In this document: piece after piece, positions 58,811-64,000 of the stretch | Numbering within the stretch: position 1 is the first letter of the stretch | How the letters are laid out: each line of letters begins with the position of its first letter | Source of the DNA: JAPSGM01 sp036258735 | GTDB taxonomy: Bacteria > Chloroflexota > Limnocylindria > QHBO01 | Reading direction: 5' to 3' | Assembly: GCA_036258735.1 (NCBI GenBank) | Contig: DATADC010000073.1 | Location: forward strand, 19,217 to 83,216 | Length of the DNA: 64,000 bases | Position numbers and translations under genes: made by a program | The notes under the pieces: model-generated | Database searches by the model: none | Told to the model about the DNA's origin: nothing | Seen by the model: only the letters and a program-made list of their open reading frames with translations

Positions 58811-59119
58811 GACGCGATGACGCGGGAGCAGTACGCGCTGCCCATCGTCCACAAGCGAGCCGGAGAGGGTGAAAGCCGGCGACGACCAGGACGCGGAACT
58901 CGCCCGCCGAGCAGCCCGGTGAGGAGCCGGGTCGGCGTGGCGCCACGATAACGGCGCCGATGAGTGGACCGACCGTGGGGTTGTAGCTCAGCTGGGAGAG
59001 CACCTGCATGGCATGCAGGGGGTCGGGGGTTCGAGTCCCCCCAGCTCCACCACCACATCGGTCAAGTCATGGTGGTACCGCGAATGGAGCCCCCTTCGTC
59101 CTGACGAACGGGGGCCTCG
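58811..59119 (+). promoter_or_regulatory. T-box riboswitch (Leu specifier) of the GNAT-methyltransferase-leuS operon, interrupted by a tRNA gene
   Basis: Stem I: GCGGG (58822-58826)/CCCGC (58903-58907), AGTA (58830), CGCG/CGCG, TCGTC/GACGA, then AGCGAG and a GGTGAAA distal loop closed by GCCGG/CCGGC. The specifier loop reads GGAA-CTC (58899-58901), a leucine codon. Stem II is CCCGG/CCGGG (58915-58931); Stem III is GGCGCC/GGCGCC (58939-58958). After the inserted tRNA comes GGTGGTACCGCG (59071-59082), with TGGT complementary to a tRNA ACCA end. GTCATGG (59066-59072) pairs with CCTGAC (59100-59105) as antiterminator, excluding a terminator stem GCCCCCTTCGTC (59089-59100)/GACGAACGGGGGC (59103-59115). 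No long U-run follows the terminator. Confidence 0.85.
58977..59052 (+). tRNA. tRNA-Ala (anticodon GGC), embedded in a T-box leader
   Basis: A complete 76-nt tRNA with encoded CCA: acceptor GGGGTTG/CAGCTCC with the G3-U70 alanine pair, D arm GCTC...GAGC, anticodon stem CCTGC/GCAGG with loop ATGGCAT (anticodon GGC), T arm GGGGG-TTCGAGT-CCCCC. It decodes GCC/GCT. It sits between Stem III and the antiterminator of the leuS-operon T-box. Flanking sequences GACCGA (58967-58972) and TCGGTC (59058-59063) are complementary, as are GATG and CATC next to them, so it would hang on a helix inside the leader. Confidence 0.96.
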
Positions 59120-59143
59120 TCGTACCTGCCGAAGGCTGAACCG

Positions 59144-59707
59144 ATGAAGACCAGTCAAGCGAACACCGTCGACGCCCGCACCACGACCGATGGTCGGCAC
59201 TGGCGGCTGCGCCCGGCGCGGCCCACCGATGCACGGGGGCTGGCCCGGCTGTTCGCCGCGGTTCGCGCCGAGGGTCGCTGGCTGCTGACCCCCGCCAGCG
59301 CGACGAGTGAGCCGTCGGAGGCCTACTTCATCGGGGAGATGATCCGGACCGGCGGTGGCCAGGCCCTGGTCGCCGAGGCCGACGGCGAGGTGATCGGCAA
59401 CGTGCTGGTGACGCTCGAGCGCAACGCCGTCAGCAGTCACGTGGGCACGCTCTCGATCGTGGTCGATGCGGCGTGGCGGGACGTGGGCGTTGGCAGCGCC
59501 ATGGTGCGTGCAGCGCAGGAGTGGTGCTCGGAGCGCGACCTGGCCAAGCTGGCACTGTCGGTCTTCGCGGACAACGAGCGCGCCATCGCGGTCTACGAGC
59601 GCTGCGGCTTCGTGCGCGAGGGGTTGCGACGCAGCCAGTACCGCGTCGACGGCGAGCTGCGCGACGAGCTGCTGATGGCCTGGTTCGCATCGGAGGCGCG
59701 GTCATGA
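59144..59707 (+). CDS. GNAT-family N-acetyltransferase
   Basis: The 187-residue protein has one GNAT domain: WRLRPARPTDARGLARLFAA, VDAAWRDVGVGSAMVRAAQE with the acetyl-CoA loop, and SVFADNERAIAVYERCGFVR. It resembles ribosomal-protein or amino-acid acetyltransferases (RimI/L-type). It is the first gene after the T-box leader; ATG 59144 has a weak GAAGG site. Its stop overlaps the methyltransferase ATG, so it belongs to the leucine-controlled operon. Substrate unknown. Confidence 0.82.
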   Translation: MKTSQANTVDARTTTDGRHWRLRPARPTDARGLARLFAAVRAEGRWLLTPASATSEPSEAYFIGEMIRTGGGQALVAEADGEVIGNVLVTLERNAVSSHVGTLSIVVDAAWRDVGVGSAMVRAAQEWCSERDLAKLALSVFADNERAIAVYERCGFVREGLRRSQYRVDGELRDELLMAWFASEARS

Positions 59708-60513
59708 GCGCCGTGGATCCGCGCCGCGCGCGGTCCTTCGACGGGTGGGCCGGCGAATACGACCGCTTCCGTCCGGGCTACCCCGAAGAGCTGTTCCAGA
59801 CGATCGCGCAGCGCCTGGACCTGCCCGATCGGCCGCTGGTCGTGGACCTGGGCGCCGGCACTGGCCGGGCCAGCCTGGCCATGGCCGAGCTGGGGTGGCG
59901 GGTGACCGCGGTGGAGCCGGGCCGTCCGCTGCTGGACATCCTGCGCGGGGCGGCGAGCAACGCCGGAGTGCTGATCGCCACCGTCCAGGCCAGCGCCGAA
60001 GAGACCGGCCTTGATCCGCAGACCGCCGACCTGGTGACGGCTGCCCAGGCCTTCCACTGGTTCGAGGCCGACCGGGCACTGCCGGAGATGGCCCGCATCC
60101 TGAAGCCGGGCGGCGGCGTGGCGCTGTTCTGGAACGTGCGCGACGCCGAGGCCTCGCCGTTCCTGGCCGACTACGACGTGCTGCTGGCGCGCAACGCGGC
60201 CGCCAGCACCGACACCGGACGCTACGAGGCCGTCGGCCGGCACGAGACGGCCCGCGCCTTCGACAGGCACGCGGCAGCCTTCGAGCCGCCCGAGCTCATC
60301 CACTTGCGCCACGAGGTTCCGATGACCGCCGAGCACTTCATCGGCATGGCCTTTACGGCCTCGTACGTGCGGGCGGCGTTCACGCCGGAGCAGCAGGAGC
60401 GGTTCCGAGTGGAGCTCGGCGCGCTGCTGGCCCGCCACCGGCTCGACCACGGCCGCCCGTTCCCCGTCCCCTATCGCATCGACCTGTGGATCGCACGGAG
60501 GAGAGGCTCATGA
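59704..60513 (+). CDS. SAM-dependent class I methyltransferase
   Basis: The 269-residue protein starts RARSFDGWAGEYDRFRPGYP and has the SAM motif VVDLGAGTGRASLAMAELGW, VTAVEPGRPLLDIL, then VTAAQAFHWFEADRALPEMA and the post-motif LKPGGGVALFWNVRD. The pattern FHWF is typical of a methyltransferase subgroup of unknown substrates. ATG 59704 overlaps the GNAT stop and its own stop overlaps leuS, so all three are coupled. Confidence 0.85.
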   Translation: MSAVDPRRARSFDGWAGEYDRFRPGYPEELFQTIAQRLDLPDRPLVVDLGAGTGRASLAMAELGWRVTAVEPGRPLLDILRGAASNAGVLIATVQASAEETGLDPQTADLVTAAQAFHWFEADRALPEMARILKPGGGVALFWNVRDAEASPFLADYDVLLARNAAASTDTGRYEAVGRHETARAFDRHAAAFEPPELIHLRHEVPMTAEHFIGMAFTASYVRAAFTPEQQERFRVELGALLARHRLDHGRPFPVPYRIDLWIARRRGS

Positions 60514-63020
60514 CCACCGACACGCGAGCCGGTACCGAGCGGGCCGGGCGGTTCGACCCCGCCTCGTACGAGCAGCGCTGGCGAGACCGCTGGGAGGCGG
60601 ACGGCCTGTATCGGGCCGACGACGGGGACCCGCGCGACAAGCACTACCTGCTGACCATGTACCCCTACCCGTCGGGCGACCTGCACATCGGACACTGGTA
60701 CGCGGCCACCGGGCCGGACATCGTGGCGCGCATGCGGCGCATGCAGGGGCTGAACGTCATGTTCCCGATGGGCTTCGACTCGTTCGGGCTGCCGGCCGAG
60801 AACGCCGCCATCGACCGTGGCGTGCACCCGGCCGAGTGGACGGCGGCCAACGTGGAGCGCATGCGCGCCCAGTTCCGGACGATGGGCTGCATGTTCGATT
60901 GGACGCGCGAGGTCGTGACCTCCGACCCGGAGTACTACCGCTGGACGCAATGGCTGTTCCTGCAGCTGTTCAACGCCGGTCTGGCGTATCGGGCCATGGC
61001 TCCGGTGGACTGGTGCCCCAGGGACCAGGTGGTGCTCGCGCGAGAGCAGGTGGAGGGCGCCGATCGCCATTGCTGGCGCTGCGGGACGCCCGTCGTCAAG
61101 CGGGACCTGGAGCAGTGGTTCTTCCGCATCACCAACTACGCGGACGAGCTGCTGCGCTTCGAGGGCATCGACTGGCCGGAGCCCATTCGGCTGATGCAGA
61201 CCAACTGGATCGGTCGCAGCGAGGGAGCGGAGATCCACTTCCCGACCGAGGCCGAGGAGGTGGAGCCGATCCGCGTCTTCACCACGCGCCCGGACACCGT
61301 CTTCGGGGCCACCTTCTTGGTGCTGGCGCCCGAGCACCCGGCCGTATCGGCCCTGACCACCGGAGGCCGCAGGGCCGATGTGGAGGCCTATGTGGCCAGC
61401 GCGCGGCGCGAGACAGAGATCGAGCGCATGAACGCCGAGCGCGAGAAGACCGGCGTCTTCATCGGCTCGTACGCCGTCAACCCGATGTCCACCGAGCGGA
61501 TCCCGATCTGGATCGCGGACTACGTGCTGCCCGGCTACGGCACCGGCGCGATCATGGCCGTGCCGGCCCACGACGAGCGCGACTACGAGTTCGCGGTGAA
61601 GCACGACCGGCCGGTCCGCTACGTGGTGCTGCCGCGCGGCGGCGAGGCGCCACAGGGCCAGGCCTTCGTGGCGCACACCCACGACGAGGTGCTGGTCGAC
61701 TCTGGCGAGTTCAGCGGCATGCCCGCGGCCGAGGCGATCGGGGCGATCACTCAGCAGCTGGCCGACCTGGGGCTGGGTGGGCCGGCGGTCAGCTACAAGC
61801 TGCGCGACTGGCTGGTGAGCCGGCAGCGCTACTGGGGCGCGCCGATCCCGATCGTGTACTGCGACCAGCACGGCGCGCAGCCGGTGCCCGAGGACCAGCT
61901 GCCGGTGCGGCTGCCGCCCGACGTCGATTTCGCGCCCACCGGCATCTCGCCGCTCCAGTCGCACGCCGCATTCCTGCGGGCCTCCTGCCCGGCATGCGGC
62001 GCGGAGGCGCGGCGCGAGACGGACACGATGGACACCTTCGTGGACTCGGCCTGGTACTTCCTGCGCTACTGCTCACCGCACGACGCCGAGCGTCCGTGGG
62101 ACCCGGAGGCCATCCGGGCCTGGCTGCCGGTTGACCTCTATACCGGTGGCGCCGAGCATGCCGTGCTGCACCTGATGTACGCCCGGTTCATGGTCAAGGC
62201 GCTGCGCGACCTCGGCCACCTGGCCTTCGACGAGCCGTTCCTGGCGCTCCGCAACCAGGGCCAGATCCTGGGCGCCGACCACCACCGCATGAGCAAGTCG
62301 CGCGGCAACGTCGCGAACCCGGACGAGCTGGTCGAACGTTACGGATCGGATACGGTGCGGCTGTTCCTGATGTTCATCGGTCCCTGGGACCAGGGCGGGC
62401 CGTGGAGCGCGTCGGGGATCGAAGGCATCCACCGCTTCCTTGGCCGGGTCTGGGGCGTCGCCAGCGAGCCGCCCGGCAAGGGCGGTCCGTCCGCCGACCA
62501 GCTGCTCGGCACGGCCGAGGAGCTGGCGCGCGCGCTGCGCCGCGCGACTCACGCCACGATCGCCGAGGTCAGCAGCGACTACGGGGACTTCCGCTTCAAC
62601 ACGGCCATCAGCCGCATGATGGAGCTGACCAACGCCATCGTTCGCGCGCGCGAGTCCGGCCTGGCCGGGACCGAAGCCTATGCGGAAGCGGTCGACACGC
62701 TGCTGCTGCTGCTGGCGCCCGCGGCGCCGCACATCGCCGAGGAGCTTTGGCAGCGGCGCGGCCACCCGTACAGCATCCACGCCCAGCCGTGGCCGGTGGC
62801 CGACCCGGCCCTGGCGGTGGCCGAGACGATCGAGCTCCCCGTCCAGGTCGACGGCAAGCTGCGCGATCGGCTGGTCGTGACGCGCGACACGCCGGCCGAC
62901 GAGATCGAGCAGATGGCGCTCGCGTCCGAGAACGTCCAGCGCTACCTGGGTGGACGATCGCCGCAGCGCGTGGTGCAGATCCCCGGTCGCCTCGTAAACG
63001 TGGTCACGCCCGGCGAGTAG
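60510..63020 (+). CDS. leuS: Leucyl-tRNA synthetase
   Basis: The 836-residue class I synthetase charges tRNA-Leu. It has the HIGH motif in SGDLHIGHW, the CP1 editing domain with the TTRPDTVFGATFLVLAPEHP pocket, the KMSKS-equivalent in DHHRMSKSRGN, the WYFLRYCSPHDAERPWDPEA segment and the C-terminal anticodon and LeuS-specific domains. ATG 60510 is preceded by GGAGGAGAGG and overlaps the methyltransferase stop (ATGA). Its T-box leader with a CTC specifier, two genes upstream, fits tRNA-Leu-dependent control. Confidence 0.97.
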   Translation: MTTDTRAGTERAGRFDPASYEQRWRDRWEADGLYRADDGDPRDKHYLLTMYPYPSGDLHIGHWYAATGPDIVARMRRMQGLNVMFPMGFDSFGLPAENAAIDRGVHPAEWTAANVERMRAQFRTMGCMFDWTREVVTSDPEYYRWTQWLFLQLFNAGLAYRAMAPVDWCPRDQVVLAREQVEGADRHCWRCGTPVVKRDLEQWFFRITNYADELLRFEGIDWPEPIRLMQTNWIGRSEGAEIHFPTEAEEVEPIRVFTTRPDTVFGATFLVLAPEHPAVSALTTGGRRADVEAYVASARRETEIERMNAEREKTGVFIGSYAVNPMSTERIPIWIADYVLPGYGTGAIMAVPAHDERDYEFAVKHDRPVRYVVLPRGGEAPQGQAFVAHTHDEVLVDSGEFSGMPAAEAIGAITQQLADLGLGGPAVSYKLRDWLVSRQRYWGAPIPIVYCDQHGAQPVPEDQLPVRLPPDVDFAPTGISPLQSHAAFLRASCPACGAEARRETDTMDTFVDSAWYFLRYCSPHDAERPWDPEAIRAWLPVDLYTGGAEHAVLHLMYARFMVKALRDLGHLAFDEPFLALRNQGQILGADHHRMSKSRGNVANPDELVERYGSDTVRLFLMFIGPWDQGGPWSASGIEGIHRFLGRVWGVASEPPGKGGPSADQLLGTAEELARALRRATHATIAEVSSDYGDFRFNTAISRMMELTNAIVRARESGLAGTEAYAEAVDTLLLLLAPAAPHIAEELWQRRGHPYSIHAQPWPVADPALAVAETIELPVQVDGKLRDRLVVTRDTPADEIEQMALASENVQRYLGGRSPQRVVQIPGRLVNVVTPGE

Positions 63021-63107
63021 CAGGCGCTCGAGTCCCGGCTGCGGAGCGAAGCAAAGCCGCCAGTAAGCGCCGGGTAAGCGGCCGTCCGCTACGCTGCGCA
63101 CCCTGCT

Positions 63108-63148
63108 TCCGGAACCCGGCGTCGAGTGCCCGGGCGCCGGGTTCCGGA
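63108..63148. other. Perfect 14-bp inverted repeat between leuS and comEA
   Basis: TCCGGAACCCGGCG (63108-63121), a 13-nt loop, CGCCGGGTTCCGGA (63135-63148). It would form a very stable hairpin, either ending the leuS transcript or lying in the comEA leader; a TACGCT box at 63090-63095 could start a transcript through it. No T-run follows. Confidence 0.7.
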
Positions 63149-63195
63149 CAGGTGGTCGAGCGCAGGTCGCCTCCCTCGTCGCCGGAGGTGGACCG

Positions 63196-63831
63196 ATGCC
63201 CCTTGCTCCCCGTGACGTCGTCGCCGTCGGCGGCGCGGCCCTGGCCGCCATCGCCCTCGGCGCCGCTGGCTGGATGGCCCTGTCGCCCGACCTTGGGTCG
63301 GCTGCTTCGCGCGCGGCGCCGTCGACCGGAGCGACGCTGGGAGGCTTCGTCGCGAGCGCCTCCGCGTCGGCCGCGCCGTTGGCTCCGAGCCAGCTGCTGG
63401 TGGACGTCCAGGGCGGGGTGGCCCGGCCCGGGCTCGTGCGCCTGCCGGCTGGGGCGCGAGTCGCGGACGCGGTCGCGGCGGCGGGCGGCTACACCCGACA
63501 GACGGACCTCTTCGCGGCGGCCACGACCATCAATCTGGCAGCGGCCCTGACCGACGGCGCGCAGGTCTTCGTGCCGGTGCGGGGCATGACCGCCGCCCTT
63601 CCATCCGCAGGCGTGGGGACGGTCGGCGGGACCGGCGGCACCGGGCTCGTGAACCTGAACACGGCCACTCCGGAAGAGCTGGAGGAGCTGCCGGGGATCG
63701 GTCCGGTCACCGCCCAGAAGATCATTGCCGCGCGCGCGGAGCAGCCGTTCACCACGCTGGAGGAGCTGGTCGAGCGCGACGTCATGCACAGCGGCCAGCT
63801 GGAGGACATCCGAACGCTGGTGACCCTCTAG
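63196..63831 (+). CDS. comEA: ComEA-like DNA-binding competence protein
   Basis: The 211-residue protein has an N-terminal TM helix (VVAVGGAALAAIALGAAGWM), an SLBB domain (LLVDVQGGVARPGLVRLPAG, then AATTINLAAALTDGAQVFVP) and a C-terminal helix-hairpin-helix (VNLNTATPEELEELPGIGPV, TAQKIIAARAEQPFTTLEEL). This is the standard ComEA layout; it binds incoming DNA outside the membrane. ATG 63196 has GGAGGT upstream. It is followed 13 bp later by comEC. Confidence 0.92.
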   Translation: MPLAPRDVVAVGGAALAAIALGAAGWMALSPDLGSAASRAAPSTGATLGGFVASASASAAPLAPSQLLVDVQGGVARPGLVRLPAGARVADAVAAAGGYTRQTDLFAAATTINLAAALTDGAQVFVPVRGMTAALPSAGVGTVGGTGGTGLVNLNTATPEELEELPGIGPVTAQKIIAARAEQPFTTLEELVERDVMHSGQLEDIRTLVTL

Positions 63832-63844
63832 GTCGGGGCGCGTG

Positions 63845-64000
63845 ATGAGCCCGGCCCGGCTGTTCCTGCCGGCGATCCTGGCCGGAACGGCGCTCGGCAT
63901 CCTGGCGCAGGACGGCGGGTCACTCGAGGACGGGTCGATCGGCCCCGCGTTCGCGACCGGCACGGCGTGCCTCGTGGTCGGCTCTCTCCTGCGCCGCGGG
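63845..64000 (+). CDS. comEC: ComEC/Rec2 competence channel, N-terminal fragment (cut by window edge)
   Basis: The 52 visible residues start MSPARLFLPAILAGTALGIL, a hydrophobic helix, then an acidic loop and a second hydrophobic stretch (TGTACLVVGSLLRRG), as expected for the N-terminus of the DNA-uptake channel. Identification rests mainly on position directly behind comEA. An adjacent GTG at 63842 could also be the start. Confidence 0.7.
   Translation, partial: MSPARLFLPAILAGTALGILAQDGGSLEDGSIGPAFATGTACLVVGSLLRRG

Noticed and set aside
58818..58952. Short open frame beginning MTREQYALPIVHK within the leader
   Set aside because: It lies entirely in T-box Stems I-III, whose base pairing and motifs explain the sequence better; no ribosome-binding site.

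Overview
This window is a high-GC bacterial chromosome segment, densely coded and without phage, insertion sequence or CRISPR signatures. Most likely it comes from the Chloroflexota, perhaps a Limnocylindria-like lineage; that assignment is an inference. It rests on the combination of HrcA/CIRCE heat-shock control, a 7TM-HD (PgpH-type) phosphodiesterase, T-box and PyrR-type RNA leaders, a GAAC-N4-GTTC SOS operator, an imuA-imuB-dnaE2 mutasome, F420-type (LLM) oxidoreductase, VanW and lamin-tail exported proteins, and many start codons lying only 5-10 nt downstream of a TANNNT box (leaderless-type promoters).

Layout. 1-3.4 kb: pth-mfd operon (mfd runs off the left edge), divergent from an FAD oxidoreductase. 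3.5-7.1 kb: rpsU-yqeY-pgpH-ybeY operon behind a clear TTGACC-N17-TAGACT promoter. 7.1-10.2 kb: dnaJ-prmA-rsmE-HIT operon headed by a CIRCE operator. 10.2-14 kb: membrane protein, YcaQ/AlkX-like glycosylase, exonuclease III, SRPBCC protein, MscL with a zinc ribbon. 14.1-17.9 kb: hrcA-grpE-dnaK with TTGACA-N18-TACGAT promoter and a second CIRCE. 17.9-25.5 kb: membrane protein, ASCH-like gene, hemW, a tandem 51-bp repeat, CPBP-like protein, lepA, VanW protein, rpsT with a long basic tail. 25.5-30.1 kb: overlapping ROK kinase-gap-pgk-eno glycolysis operon. 30.2-35 kb: tiny zinc ribbon, nucleoside phosphorylase, a 915-residue lamin-tail surface protein, a membrane protein. 35-39.1 kb: carA-carB with a PyrR-type leader; CarB lacks its C-terminal regulatory domain. 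39.1-41.6 kb: DUF4349 lipoprotein, VIT1/CCC1 transporter and a lipoprotein. 41.6-52.9 kb: dnaE2 and, 6 kb away, imuA-imuB-DUF6504, each fronted by the same LexA-like operator; between them small membrane proteins, cupredoxin, DUF2330, LLM oxidoreductase, RibD-type reductase, PRC-barrel and tandem GNAT proteins. 52.9-58.2 kb: tRNA-Ala(CGC), the aapJQMP amino-acid ABC transporter and an exported lipoprotein. 58.3-64 kb: SRPBCC protein, then a leucine-specifier T-box leader feeding an overlapping GNAT-methyltransferase-leuS operon, then comEA and the start of comEC.

The most unusual element is at 58.8-59.1 kb. A T-box riboswitch has recognisable Stem I, a CTC (Leu) specifier, Stems II/III and an antiterminator/terminator, and it is interrupted between Stem III and the antiterminator by a complete, canonical tRNA-Ala(GGC) gene. 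The flanks of the tRNA are complementary, so it would sit as a domain on a helix inside the leader RNA. If real in the cell, one transcript would both yield a tRNA and sense another tRNA.

Regulatory logic visible from sequence: heat shock (two CIRCE sites), SOS (two twin operators), pyrimidine (PyrR-type hairpin over the carA ribosome-binding site) and leucine starvation (T-box on leuS).
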